A DNA stretch of 64,000 nt from a bacterium (lineage in GTDB: Bacteria > Zixibacteria > MSB-5A5 > GN15 > FEB-12): assembly GCA_016708025.1 (NCBI GenBank), contig JADJGQ010000003.1, forward strand, positions 434,001 through 498,000, in the 5' to 3' direction. The translations under genes were made by a program, and so were the position numbers. Shown in pieces: positions 46,057 to 55,056 of the stretch; the stretch's first letter is position 1, and each line of letters starts with the position of its first letter. The notes under the pieces were generated by a model. It saw only the letters and a program-made list of their open reading frames with translations. It was not told the origin of the DNA and did not search any database.

Positions 46057-48702
46057 TTACTTTATTGCCGCATCCCAGTTCAGCGTTACCAACGTTGAAC
46101 TGGTGCTCTGATCCGACAACGGAATGTTCACCAGAAAACGCTGCCCATCCGCACTCACCGCGTACCGGTGCTGAATAAGTCCCGCTCCATTGATCCGTTG
46201 ATTGAACAACTTCTTCGGGACGCCGGCCTCAAAAGATCCCTTGTCTGTCACCACTGGGACCGCCACAAAATCTCCGCTGTTGTCATAGTAGAAGAGCTCT
46301 TTGCCATCGGCTCTCCAAGACGGCGCAAATCCAATATTCGCGGTGATCTGCCACTTGCCGCCGGTTGGCGAGTTCTCCCTTACATAAATCTCAAAGCGTC
46401 CTGACTCGTTGCTCTGATAAGCAATATATCTGCCGTTGGGGGAAAATCTCGGTCTTCGTTCCTGGTGTGGCGTACTCGTAAACTCAGTGAACTTGCCACT
46501 ATCACCTGCACTGAGCAGCCAGATGTCCCATTCCCCTGACTGTTGCCCCACTGCGATCGTGCGACCATCTCGCGACCAGTCGCTCGCACCTACATTCCCT
46601 CTGGTGGTAAACACAACGCGTGGTTCTCCGATACCATTCGCCTGTTGTTCCATCAGCTTGTACGTACCACCCGCATCATTGCTATACACGATCCTGTTCC
46701 CATCCGGGGACCATTTCGGCCAGACATCCGTGTCCGAGGAAAAGGTCAATCGAGTCGGAACCTCACGCACCAGATCGTACACCCAGATATCCTCAGCCTG
46801 ACTTTGCTGATCGAATAATCCATAGGCCAGTCTCTTTTCATCCGGCGATAATTCAATATCGCGGTATGGCGCTGACGGGCCGATCGTATCGATCGGCTTT
46901 CCATCTCGGTTGAACCAGACCAATTTCCCGGCATCCGCAATCGAGCCAACCTGATACACCAATGTTCCGTTGTCGGCGACAGAAAACAGATATGCACCGA
47001 AAGCCTGGGCCACGCGCTCGGCTACCGGGACCGACTCGCCGACAATGTCCAATTTGTCCATCGAAAACGGCTGAGCCAAGAGCACGCCTTCCCGAATATG
47101 CAGAATGTACCCGGCCGCGCTGTAGTCGATTTGTGACGAAGTACGGAACAACTTCTTACCTTCCGAACCGTCGTTGGAACCAACACAGACCGTATAGATA
47201 CCGCCGGATTGACTTGACGTGTCGATCTGAATCAGGTAGAGAAAGTGCTTTCCATCTGGCAGCGCACAGGGCCACGCATGCATCAGCTCCTTCTCGGTCT
47301 TGGAGAAAGTAGTCGCGGCGGTTGCGGTTCCGCCGCTCGCGGGTACCTTATGCAGTGAATCGCCGACATTATTATCAAAGATAATGTTCCCGTCTTTCCC
47401 CCATGTCCCGTCCGAGCCGGCTGCCTCGGTGATCAGTTGGGCGGGGCCACCGGTCACCGCCATCTTCTTCAATTGTCTACCGACAAAGAACGCCAAATAT
47501 TTACTGTCCGGCGACCAGAAAGGACGGCCAGCCCCCTCGGTTCCGGGAAGCTGGTACAGATCCAGAGAATTCATCGGTCTGACCCAGATGGAGCGCACAC
47601 TGTTCGAATCAAATGCCTGAACCGCCAGCATCTTCCCGTCGGGAGACAGCTTGAGCCAGTCAAAGCGCATCCCCGTGTAAGGACGCTCAATCGTGAACCG
47701 GTGGACTTCCTTCTCAGGTTCCTTTTGCATCAAGCGCATACCGAGCAGACCTAGCGCACTGACGATCGCCACCGCCGCCACGATCCAGCTCGCGTGCAAA
47801 CGTCGGCGACGTTGTGCCACTACCGGCGCCGGGATACCGATCTGCGAACCACCCGATGTGATCCAATTCAGTTCGCGCTTCAAATCCCCGGCCGACTGCC
47901 AGCGATCATCCGGCTCTTTCGCCAGACATTGCGTCACCACTCGCTCCAGCGTTGGCGGCGCCATCGGCTGGATCGCCGAGATCGGTCGCGGCTCTTCTTT
48001 CATGATCGATGCGATCAGACTCGCCTGGCTTTTACCTTCGAATGGACGTTTCCCTGTCGCCATCTCATAGAGCACGACACCAAACGAGAAAAGATCGGAA
48101 CGGGCGTCCGCCTCTTTCCCTTCCAACTGCTCGGGTGACATATACTGGAATGTCCCGACGATCGTCCCTTCGGTTGTCAACGGCGACGAGGTCCGGGTCA
48201 TCGAAAGATTGGTCACCGCGCCGGTCGTCTGAAATTTCGCCAATCCGAAATCCAGCAGCTTGGCGCCATTCTTGGTGATGATGATATTGGCCGGCTTGAG
48301 ATCGCGATGAACCAGCCCCTGCTTATGCGCTTTATCGAGCGCATCGGCTATCTGCATAGCGATCTTTAGCAACTCTGCCGTTTGCATCGGCCCCTTTTCC
48401 AGCACTTTGGAAAGCGACTCCCCTTCAAGATACTCCATCACCAGGTAGTCGATCCCATCCTGCTGGCCGATATCGTAGAGCGCGCAGATATTCGGATGGT
48501 TGAGACTGGAGATCGCACGAGCCTCGCGGTCGAATCGCTGGCGAAGTTCCGGTGTGGCTGCCGTCTGGGAAGGAAGGACTTTGATCGCGACTATTCGATC
48601 GATCCGCGTATCTTTGGCCAGGTAGACCTCGCCCATACCGCCGGCACCAAGCGCCGACTGAACTTCATATGGACCCAGCTTTTTTCCCAACAATTCAGAC
48701 AT
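46057..48702 (-). CDS. Membrane Ser/Thr protein kinase with periplasmic beta-propeller (paralogue)
   Basis: The 881-residue paralogue of the 10379-13000 protein has a Hanks kinase domain at about 10-280 with GAGGMGEVY, Lys41, HRDLKPAN (Asp134), DFG (Asp151) and GTFQYMSPEQ. The transmembrane helix is at about 304-324, followed by a TolB/PD40-type beta-propeller of about 550 residues with SPDGKMLAV, SPDSKYLAF and SPDGNRIVY blades. GAGG lies five bases before the ATG at 48702. Its predicted topology matches the first kinase. Substrates and ligands are unknown; nothing adjacent is an obvious target. Confidence 0.92.
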   Translation of the reverse strand: MSELLGKKLGPYEVQSALGAGGMGEVYLAKDTRIDRIVAIKVLPSQTAATPELRQRFDREARAISSLNHPNICALYDIGQQDGIDYLVMEYLEGESLSKVLEKGPMQTAELLKIAMQIADALDKAHKQGLVHRDLKPANIIITKNGAKLLDFGLAKFQTTGAVTNLSMTRTSSPLTTEGTIVGTFQYMSPEQLEGKEADARSDLFSFGVVLYEMATGKRPFEGKSQASLIASIMKEEPRPISAIQPMAPPTLERVVTQCLAKEPDDRWQSAGDLKRELNWITSGGSQIGIPAPVVAQRRRRLHASWIVAAVAIVSALGLLGMRLMQKEPEKEVHRFTIERPYTGMRFDWLKLSPDGKMLAVQAFDSNSVRSIWVRPMNSLDLYQLPGTEGAGRPFWSPDSKYLAFFVGRQLKKMAVTGGPAQLITEAAGSDGTWGKDGNIIFDNNVGDSLHKVPASGGTATAATTFSKTEKELMHAWPCALPDGKHFLYLIQIDTSSQSGGIYTVCVGSNDGSEGKKLFRTSSQIDYSAAGYILHIREGVLLAQPFSMDKLDIVGESVPVAERVAQAFGAYLFSVADNGTLVYQVGSIADAGKLVWFNRDGKPIDTIGPSAPYRDIELSPDEKRLAYGLFDQQSQAEDIWVYDLVREVPTRLTFSSDTDVWPKWSPDGNRIVYSNDAGGTYKLMEQQANGIGEPRVVFTTRGNVGASDWSRDGRTIAVGQQSGEWDIWLLSAGDSGKFTEFTSTPHQERRPRFSPNGRYIAYQSNESGRFEIYVRENSPTGGKWQITANIGFAPSWRADGKELFYYDNSGDFVAVPVVTDKGSFEAGVPKKLFNQRINGAGLIQHRYAVSADGQRFLVNIPLSDQSTSSTLVTLNWDAAIK

Positions 48703-48846
48703 CCGTACCTCAATAATGATGGAGTTTTGGATATTGGCGCTATGAGTAAGGGGTAACCTAACCCGGTTCGAGAGGACAGAATAGAGTTATTCTATCCATA
48801 TTGCAAGCGGTTTGTCAGAAGTGATGGAGCGACTTGTGCTCAGGTG

Positions 48847-48880
48847 AAAAAAAGCACGAGCCCATGGACCAGTAGCTCGT
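48847..48880 (-). terminator. Intrinsic terminator after the FG-GAP lipoprotein gene
   Basis: On the minus strand ACGAGC...GCTCGT (arms 48875-48880 and 48856-48861) forms a six-base-pair stem with a 13-base loop, followed by GC and a run of seven T. It lies about 90 bases downstream of the stop at 48972. Confidence 0.7.
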
Positions 48881-48971
48881 CCGGAGAACCTGAGGATATG
48901 CGCTTGAGTAAGGTCTACCGGCCCGCTATCGCATCAGGCAACCCAACTGCAAGATTCGCCTGCTGAAGAAC

Positions 48972-50483
48972 TCACCTGACTCTGGCGATATCGCCGGCTG
49001 ATCGACGTCGGGCACTGTCACTGATGACGGAATTATTCAGGTAAACCGAGATAGTCTCCCAGCCAGCCACCAGATCAATGTCACCATCGCCATCCATATC
49101 GACAGCCTCGACATCAAAGCAATCATGTGGCTCTTCAAGCTGCAAGGGAGCAGCAAACGATCGTGGCCAGACCGCATTTAACAACAGAGTAATACCATTT
49201 ATCGTCTCATTTGCCAGTGCCAGATCAATGTCGCCATCGCCATCCAGATCGGCGGCAGATATGGCGCGACACATACCGGTCGCACTGCACGTGTCCATGT
49301 ACGGACCAAACCAACCGTACCCGGAACCATAAAGCACAGTCACCAATTCGGTGAATCTGTTGGTAACCGCCACATCCGGGAACTCATCTTCGTTCAAGTT
49401 GGCAATGACAATCCCGTCCGGAATCTGCCCGGCCGACGGGCGCTGCACCTCATCAAAGCTCCCCAGGCTGTTATTGTGATAGACCGATATACTGGATGAA
49501 TAGTAATTCGAGACTGCCAGATCAATGTAGCCGTCGCCGTCGAGATCCGCTTGAGCAATATTATAGGGGGCAATCCCCGTTGCATCCTGATCTGTCAACA
49601 TAAACTGACCATTCCCGGCGTTCAGGTATATCTGCAAGCCGACTGAACTGCCAATGAGCGCCAGATCATTTCTTGAGTCGTTATTGAAATCTGCGATGGC
49701 CACACCATGCGGTCCATCAAAGAGGTACCATGCCGTGTCGATAACCAGCACACCCGGTGCTATCTGCGTGAAAATGAACAGAGAATCCAGATTAGAGCTG
49801 ATGGTTACGATATCGAGGTCGTCATCACCATCCAGATCACCAACATCGCCATCGCCCATCATCCTGGTAAACGCTATCTCCGGTTGCGGTGTCAGCTGGC
49901 CATGTCCGTCATTGGTCAGAATACCGATTCCCTCCCAGTAATCGAATTTGACGACATCGCTGTCGCCGTCATTATCTATATCAGCGACTTTGAAATTCTC
50001 GCTCCCATACGAGCTAGCGGTTCGCAACGGTTCAGCAAAGAGTGGCAACAGATGCGCGGAATCAAGGTTTGACAGCCCTGACTGATTTCCTACCTCATCC
50101 AATGCTCGTACGCAGAAAAAGTACTTGCTTGCAGGTAGGAGCGAAGTGAAGACAAAATGTTCAGAGTCGCCGGGCTGGCTTGGCAGCGGCTCACCATCAC
50201 AGAATAGAGCGTCATCCCAGGTGGCAAAGTCAACGATCGGAACGGTCGAGCATCGAACGTCATACGATGTCGCTCTACCTTTCGATCCGTTGTCGCCGGT
50301 TGCTATCCAAGTCAGTCTGACCATGGCAGAACTGACCTGCACGGCTGAAAGACTGGTGATCGGATCCGGCGCCAGATTGTCGATTGCCGGTTTGTTGGGG
50401 CCACCATCGCATCCCGATAAGACGACAAAAATCGCCACAAGAAAGCTCGGTAACAATTTTACAAATGTTTGCAGGTGCTGCAA
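48972..50483 (-). CDS. FG-GAP/VCBS repeat lipoprotein with fibronectin-III domain
   Basis: The 503-residue protein starts at TTG 50483, supported by GGGAGG five bases upstream. It has a lipoprotein signal (SFLVAIFVVLSGC, lipidated Cys25), a fibronectin type III domain (about 35-145; LTWIATGDNGSKG, YFFCVRALDEVGNQS) and about seven FG-GAP/VCBS-type blades of roughly 45 residues. Each blade contains a calcium-type loop such as DIDNDGDSD, DLDGDDDLD, DFNNDSRND or DMDGDGDID. Such propellers occur in envelope adhesins and integrin-like proteins. No enzymatic motif is present. It is monocistronic and divergent from the cysteine desulfurase-like gene. Confidence 0.88.
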   Translation of the reverse strand: MQHLQTFVKLLPSFLVAIFVVLSGCDGGPNKPAIDNLAPDPITSLSAVQVSSAMVRLTWIATGDNGSKGRATSYDVRCSTVPIVDFATWDDALFCDGEPLPSQPGDSEHFVFTSLLPASKYFFCVRALDEVGNQSGLSNLDSAHLLPLFAEPLRTASSYGSENFKVADIDNDGDSDVVKFDYWEGIGILTNDGHGQLTPQPEIAFTRMMGDGDVGDLDGDDDLDIVTISSNLDSLFIFTQIAPGVLVIDTAWYLFDGPHGVAIADFNNDSRNDLALIGSSVGLQIYLNAGNGQFMLTDQDATGIAPYNIAQADLDGDGYIDLAVSNYYSSSISVYHNNSLGSFDEVQRPSAGQIPDGIVIANLNEDEFPDVAVTNRFTELVTVLYGSGYGWFGPYMDTCSATGMCRAISAADLDGDGDIDLALANETINGITLLLNAVWPRSFAAPLQLEEPHDCFDVEAVDMDGDGDIDLVAGWETISVYLNNSVISDSARRRSAGDIARVR

Positions 50484-50602
50484 TTGGACCTCCCATACCT
50501 TAGATTCACCCGACTACTCTTCATAAGATACGCTTTGGTAGAGATTTTCGCCAGTGGCACGTGCAAGCGAGGAGCTAAAGAATCCCATTTTTACCGTGAT
50601 TG

Positions 50603-50631
50603 TTGACTAAATTGACGATATTTGCTATTAT
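50603..50631 (+). promoter_or_regulatory. Sigma70-type promoter of cysteine desulfurase-like gene
   Basis: TTGACT (50603-50608), 17-base spacer, TATTAT (50626-50631), about 34 bases upstream of the 50665 start. Five of six bases match consensus in each hexamer. Confidence 0.65.
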
Positions 50632-50664
50632 TACTACAACTTACTTAATGATGAGGCGACGGGA

Positions 50665-51855
50665 ATGGATAGATTGATTTACCTCGACAGTGGTGCCACC
50701 ACCTTTCCGAAACCTGAAGAGGTCTACCAGGCGATTGATTTCACCTATCGGAACTACGGGGTGAATCCCGGACGGTCCGGTTATGACCTCTGTATCGCTG
50801 CCGGAGAAGTAGTTGAAAATACGCGCAAGTTACTGACCAGCTTCTTTAACGGAACCGACCCGAATCGACTGACCTTCGCTTACAATGCGACCGACGCGCT
50901 CAATCTGGCTCTGTTCGGGTCTTTGAAATCGGGCGATCATGCCATCACCACCACCCTTGAACATAACTCGGTCCTCCGCCCCCTTTATCATCTCTGGCGG
51001 GATCATGGAGTCGAGGTTGACCATGTGCCGTTTGACAAAGACGGCTTTGTCTCCCCCGATGAGATCAAGAAGCTCTTCAAGAAAAATACCAAGGTCGTGG
51101 CCGTCAATCACGGATCGAATGTGATCGGAACGGTGCAGGATGTTTCTACAATCGGTAAACTCTGCCGCGAACGCGATGTCACTCTGATCGTTGATGTCTC
51201 CCAGACTGCAGGGAAGATCCCCATCGATATGCAGGCAATGAATCTCGACATCATCGCCTTCACTGGTCACAAATCGCTGATGGGGCCGATGGGGATCGGC
51301 GGCCTGTATGTGCGCGAGGGAGTTGAGGTTTGTCATACTCGCGCCGGCGGGACTGGCGTCCGGTCAGCTATCCGTTCGCATCTCGACGAATATCCGTACC
51401 GCCTCGAGTATGGTACGCCCAATCTCCTCGGCATCGCCGGTCTCCAGGCCGGCGTGAAATGGCTCCAAAAAGAGGGGCTGGAGAATATCGAACGGACCGA
51501 AACCAGGATGCTTCGATTACTCCGCGATGGCCTAAAGAAGATCGACGGAATCACACTGTATTGTCAGGACGATCTGGCCAACCATATCGGGGTGCTGTCG
51601 TTTAATGTCGATGGAACTGAGGCGGCCGAGGTCGGCACAATGCTGGACGTTGACTACAATATTGCCTGTCGAACCGGACTACATTGCGCGCCGATGGTTC
51701 ATGAACAGCTCGGCACAGATAAAATTCACGGCTCGGTTCGTTTTGGGATCGGGCCATTTACTGTTGAATCGGATATTGAAACTGCGGTCAGTGCGGTAGC
51801 GGAGATCACACAGATGAGACACGCTGTCGCCGCCAACGGCCGCCGGCATTCATAG
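50665..51855 (+). CDS. Cysteine desulfurase-like PLP enzyme (class V aminotransferase fold)
   Basis: The 396-residue protein starts DRLIYLDSGATTFPKP and has the PLP lysine in FTGHKSLMGP (Lys203), the QT before it in VDVSQTAGKIP, and the catalytic-type cysteine in CRTGLHCAPMVH (Cys341). This pattern fits the cysteine desulfurase subfamily I know as TIGR01977 (EF2568-like), related to SufS/CsdA; the assignment is from memory. The expected reaction is removal of sulfur from cysteine as an enzyme-bound persulfide. It stands apart from any suf/isc gene. Its stop is one base from the stop of the dsrK-like gene on the opposite strand. The persulfide could feed the neighbouring DsrC system, which is inference from context. 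Confidence 0.9.
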   Translation: MDRLIYLDSGATTFPKPEEVYQAIDFTYRNYGVNPGRSGYDLCIAAGEVVENTRKLLTSFFNGTDPNRLTFAYNATDALNLALFGSLKSGDHAITTTLEHNSVLRPLYHLWRDHGVEVDHVPFDKDGFVSPDEIKKLFKKNTKVVAVNHGSNVIGTVQDVSTIGKLCRERDVTLIVDVSQTAGKIPIDMQAMNLDIIAFTGHKSLMGPMGIGGLYVREGVEVCHTRAGGTGVRSAIRSHLDEYPYRLEYGTPNLLGIAGLQAGVKWLQKEGLENIERTETRMLRLLRDGLKKIDGITLYCQDDLANHIGVLSFNVDGTEAAEVGTMLDVDYNIACRTGLHCAPMVHEQLGTDKIHGSVRFGIGPFTVESDIETAVSAVAEITQMRHAVAANGRRHS

Positions 51856-51856
51856 A

Positions 51857-53197
51857 TCAGGCGGGCGGGTTCAATACCAGCGCGTCGGCCACCATCTCGG
51901 TGACGGTTTTTATATCAACACCGAGTTTGTAATGCTTGTTGAGTTCTGACAACTGATCGATGCAGTTGTGGCACGGCGCAACGACCACCTTGGCGCCGGT
52001 CGCCGCGATCTGGTCTGCTTTCATTTGTCCGGCCTTGATTCGTCTTTCGGCGTAGCGAGTCATTGACAACTGCCCACCGCCGCCGCCACAGCAGAAATTC
52101 TTCTCCCGATTGGGATTCATCTCCACCAGATTCGAAACCGCCTGTCTCAAAACAACGCGCTGTGGATCTACCACGCCGCCGAGCCGCCCGAGATTGCAGG
52201 GATCATGGAGTGTCACTGGCTTGGTGTGCTTGCCCGGATCGACCGTGATTTTTTTCTCTGCCAGCATGCGTTCCAATATATCGAGTATGCTGATCTCCGG
52301 AATCTCGTGAGGTTTCCCCCGCCACTCCGGTCCCTCCCATCGATTGGCATTAAAGCCGTGGCCGCACTCCCCGAGGATGATGGTTTTGGCGCGGAGTCGT
52401 ATTGCTGTATCCTGGAGGCGTGAAGCGATCAGCGCCGATTTTTCATCATCACCACTGAACAGCCCATAATTGGTGACATCGTAGTTGTCCGATGCAAAAG
52501 TCCAGCTCACTCCGGCAGCATAAAAGATCTTTCCGGCCGCCAGTAACGAAAGCGGATAGAATTTTGCTTCTCGTGGATTGATCGAATACAGGTAGTCGAC
52601 ATCCGTCTTATCCAATGGGAGCTCCGCGGTGGGGTCGCCTGTCTCTCCCTGTAATTCCTCGGTCAACCAGGCGATAGTATCGAGCCATTCCTCTTTCGAG
52701 ATCCCCATATTATTGCCGCTATTGATCGCGGTGTCGACTGTCGATTGGAGCGAACTCGGAACCAAACCGGCCGATGCCAGCGCGGTACGTCCGCGGCGAA
52801 TGATCTGGTGGATGCCGATTCCCATCGTGCAATTGAGCGTGCATCGCCCGCACAGAGAACAGCGACCATACAGCGAATCGACCCATGCGGCAACACTGCC
52901 GGCATCGAGTGGTCGCGCGCCAACCAGCTTCGGAAAGAACCTCCCCGCGACAGTATGCCTGCTCTTATAGAAATCGGCTATCAACCCGGCCTTGTACGCC
53001 GGAATTGCCTCGTTCTCTGGATTGGTCAGGAAATAATGACAGCTATCGGCGCAGAGACCGCAATGCACACAGGTCAGGATCTGCGAAACCAGTTCTCCAT
53101 CGAGCGTTGCTTCCAGCGAAGCGATTATCTGGTTTAGCTGCTCGGATGTAGCCGGGCTGTCCAGTTTGCATGCGTTGACATCGGGTCCGCTGGTCAT
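51857..53197 (-). CDS. dsrK: DsrK/HdrD-like iron-sulfur subunit
   Basis: The 446-residue cytoplasmic iron-sulfur protein has two N-terminal 4Fe-4S motifs (CVHCGLCADSC; CSLCGRCTLNC) and a C-terminal heterodisulfide-reductase-type region with ECGHGF, DPCNLG, CCGGGG and PCHNC. The spacing is C-x34-CC-x38-C-x2-C, close to the CCG motif that binds the non-cubane cluster in HdrB/HdrD. The first CCG motif is incomplete, as in DsrK. It follows the NarI-like membrane subunit by three bases and ends the dsrC-dsrM-dsrK-like operon. The expected role is electron exchange between the quinone pool, through the cytochrome b subunit, and a thiol/disulfide or trisulfide on DsrC. TmcB or another HdrD-like protein is the main alternative. 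Confidence 0.85.
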   Translation of the reverse strand: MTSGPDVNACKLDSPATSEQLNQIIASLEATLDGELVSQILTCVHCGLCADSCHYFLTNPENEAIPAYKAGLIADFYKSRHTVAGRFFPKLVGARPLDAGSVAAWVDSLYGRCSLCGRCTLNCTMGIGIHQIIRRGRTALASAGLVPSSLQSTVDTAINSGNNMGISKEEWLDTIAWLTEELQGETGDPTAELPLDKTDVDYLYSINPREAKFYPLSLLAAGKIFYAAGVSWTFASDNYDVTNYGLFSGDDEKSALIASRLQDTAIRLRAKTIILGECGHGFNANRWEGPEWRGKPHEIPEISILDILERMLAEKKITVDPGKHTKPVTLHDPCNLGRLGGVVDPQRVVLRQAVSNLVEMNPNREKNFCCGGGGGQLSMTRYAERRIKAGQMKADQIAATGAKVVVAPCHNCIDQLSELNKHYKLGVDIKTVTEMVADALVLNPPA

Positions 53198-53200
53198 CTC

Positions 53201-53857
53201 TTATGCTCCTGCCTGATCATGTGGAAGCACCCCCCGGCGCCCGAAATACTTACCGAAAGTCACCCGGCTGACGAAGAAAAAGCAGCAATGCCGAATCTTC
53301 CCCAGTGGCAGGTAGAGCAGCAGCAGGATCGCACTGATATGCAGAAGCGGCGTCAGGTCTGGTTCATAGATTGCCACAGCAGCCGCCAGTAGAAAGATGT
53401 CGACCAGAAGATTGGCCAGGAAATCATCCGGATGGCTGATCGCCCGCAAGTACCGTGTGCTGATCCGCTTTATGAGTAACCCAAAACCAGTCAGACATCC
53501 TGCGATCACCGGCGCTACTAAAATTGCATTCCAGAATTGACCAGTTTGCGGAGGCGCGAGCGAAAGCAGAAGCAGCAGAAATGCTGCAAAGATCCCTATA
53601 TGGTAGATCACTCCGGCGACATACGTCGCTATATGCTGACGCGCGGAATCTTTCTCCCACGGCATCATCCCTTCGACAAACGCATAGCGGATACCCGCGC
53701 TTTCACTCCCAACCGCTAGCGCATACGACTTTCTCTCTCCAAAAGAGCGAGCTTTACGCAAAGCAAGGATCAGGCCGACCAGCGCAAATGCAAATGCGCC
53801 GATCACCGCATACTTCAGAAGAGAAAGTGGCCCAATCCATAGATCAGACACAGCCAT
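53201..53857 (-). CDS. dsrM: DsrM/NarI-like cytochrome b membrane subunit
   Basis: The 218-residue protein has about five transmembrane helices (LLKYAVIGAFAFALVGLIL; the HIGIFAAFLLLLLSLA region; ILVAPVIAGCLTGFGLLI; LLVDIFLLAAAVAI; LLHISAILLLLYLPLG) and histidines placed like the haem b ligands of NarI/DsrM/HdrE subunits. The ATG at 53857, 14 bases inside dsrC, is chosen because the domain begins there; an in-frame extension to 53962 would only read through dsrC. It should carry electrons between menaquinone and the adjacent DsrK-like protein. HmeC/TmcC-type naming is possible. Confidence 0.82.
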   Translation of the reverse strand: MAVSDLWIGPLSLLKYAVIGAFAFALVGLILALRKARSFGERKSYALAVGSESAGIRYAFVEGMMPWEKDSARQHIATYVAGVIYHIGIFAAFLLLLLSLAPPQTGQFWNAILVAPVIAGCLTGFGLLIKRISTRYLRAISHPDDFLANLLVDIFLLAAAVAIYEPDLTPLLHISAILLLLYLPLGKIRHCCFFFVSRVTFGKYFGRRGVLPHDQAGA

Positions 53858-54164
53858 CCGGTTTGGGAAGGCCGGCCAGTTTGCACGCTCCCTTGGCGGG
53901 GCCGGAGGGAAACAACTCATAGATACGGCGCAGCGGAAGACCCGATGATTTGCAGACGGCACGGACCATGGGTGCCATATTCGTTTCCAGGAAATGCCCC
54001 CGAATAAACTCGATCACTTTCCAATGATCGGGAGTCAGCTCATCAAGTCCCTCTTCGACTTTGGCCAGAACTTTAGCGACCTCGTGGTCCCAGGCAGTCG
54101 GGTCAGAAAGAAAGCCCTCTTCGTTCAGTGCCAGAGTCTTCCCCTGTACTTCTATATTCGACAT
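53844..54164 (-). CDS. dsrC: DsrC-type sulfur carrier protein
   Basis: The 106-residue protein starts at an ATG with GGAGG eight bases upstream. It matches DsrC/TusE throughout (LNEEGFLSDPTAWD, LTPDHWKVIEFIR, RRIYELFPSGPAKGAC) and ends in CKLAGLPKPDGCV. Both C-terminal cysteines are present, Cys94 and Cys105, separated by ten residues; this is the true DsrC form able to make an intramolecular disulfide or trisulfide, unlike TusE with only the last one. In sulfate reducers DsrC-trisulfide is made by DsrAB and reduced by DsrMKJOP. No dsrAB, dsrJ, dsrO or dsrP gene is in this window. The gene overlaps dsrM by 14 bases. Confidence 0.93.
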   Translation of the reverse strand: MSNIEVQGKTLALNEEGFLSDPTAWDHEVAKVLAKVEEGLDELTPDHWKVIEFIRGHFLETNMAPMVRAVCKSSGLPLRRIYELFPSGPAKGACKLAGLPKPDGCV

Positions 54165-54277
54165 CGCAAATACCTCCGTCGTTACCGAACCAATATACCA
54201 CCAATTCTGTCTTAAGACCAACAAAATTGTCCACGATGTTTGAGTCGGTAATGTTGTGCGGGAGGCAGAGATATGAT

Positions 54278-54306
54278 GACCGGCCGCCACAAGCTGACGG
54301 CCGGTC
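54278..54306 (-). terminator. GC-rich hairpin between peroxiredoxin and dsrC genes
   Basis: A nine-base-pair perfect stem (54298-54306 with 54278-54286) has an 11-base loop. There is no T-run after it on the minus strand, so it may be a weak terminator for the regulator-peroxiredoxin unit or a leader structure of the dsrC transcript. Confidence 0.5.
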
Positions 54307-54310
54307 TGCA

Positions 54311-54327
54311 AGTATACTAAAGAGTAT
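54311..54327 (-). promoter_or_regulatory. Shared promoter-like element upstream of dsrC
   Basis: Plus-strand sequence AGTATACTAAAGAGTAT; on the minus strand it offers TATACT as a -10. It overlaps the peroxiredoxin stop codon and lies about 150 bases before dsrC. It matches the element at 55630-55645 in 14 of 16 positions (GTATAC, Y, AAAGAGTA, Y). Confidence 0.45.
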
Positions 54328-55025
54328 TACTTCGGAAGGGATTTCATGCAGAAGAACCAGTCGAGACACTCGTAATCGTCGCCGGCATTGTCGACACGGT
54401 CTTTCGCCACGCCGCAGGAGCCCGGAGGCGGAATGATCACTTTGTCCCCCGGACGCCAGTCCGCCGGGGTGGCTACCTTATGCTTGTCAGAGGTCTGCAT
54501 GGCGACCAACAAGCGCATGATCTCGTCGAAATTCCGCCCGTTCGACAACGGATAATAGATTAGGGCACGGATAATTGACTCAGGGTCGATGAAAAAGACC
54601 GCGCGAACCGCCTGCGTATTGCTGGCGCCCGGCTGAACCATACCGAACTTCTTGGCAACATCCATGGTCAAGTCAGCGATCACAGGGAATTTGACCTCAA
54701 CGTTTTCCATCCCGCGATACTTGATCTTCTCTTTGATCGAACGAAGCCAGGCAATGTGGCTGTAGTGGGAATCGATCGACAGACCGATCAATTCGGTGTT
54801 CAGTTTCTTGAATTCCGGCTCCATGGAGGCGAAAGTCATAAACTCCGTCGTGCAAACCGGCGTGAAATCCGCCGGATGTGAGAACAGGATCACCCATTTC
54901 CCTTTGTAGTCGGCCGGGAAATTGATCTCGCCCTGGGTGGTGACGGCATGAAAGGACGGGGCCTTTTCGCCGATCAGCGGGACGCGAACGTCATCCGTCC
55001 TCTGTGCCAATGTCGATTCACTCAT
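54327..55025 (-). CDS. Peroxiredoxin (Prx6/archaeal AhpC type)
   Basis: The 232-residue protein reduces hydrogen peroxide or organic hydroperoxides through the peroxidatic Cys58 in HPADFTPVCTTEF. The usual Pro/Thr/Arg surroundings and the long C-terminal arm of the Prx6 group are present. The arm carries three further cysteines (Cys204 in PGSCGV, Cys220 and Cys226 in ECLDWFFC), the arrangement of archaeal peroxiredoxins that resolve via a C-terminal cysteine pair. The start at 55025 is set by AAGGAG seven bases upstream. It follows the Fur/PerR-type regulator gene by 31 bases, so the pair is probably one transcript under peroxide-responsive control. Confidence 0.93.
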   Translation of the reverse strand: MSESTLAQRTDDVRVPLIGEKAPSFHAVTTQGEINFPADYKGKWVILFSHPADFTPVCTTEFMTFASMEPEFKKLNTELIGLSIDSHYSHIAWLRSIKEKIKYRGMENVEVKFPVIADLTMDVAKKFGMVQPGASNTQAVRAVFFIDPESIIRALIYYPLSNGRNFDEIMRLLVAMQTSDKHKVATPADWRPGDKVIIPPPGSCGVAKDRVDNAGDDYECLDWFFCMKSLPK

Positions 55026-55056
55026 GATTTGCTCCTTGTGTATTGGTTGTTCGGTC

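Noticed and set aside
53858..53962. N-terminal extension of the DsrM-like protein up to 53962
   Set aside because: It only reads dsrC in another frame; the membrane domain starts right after the ATG at 53857.
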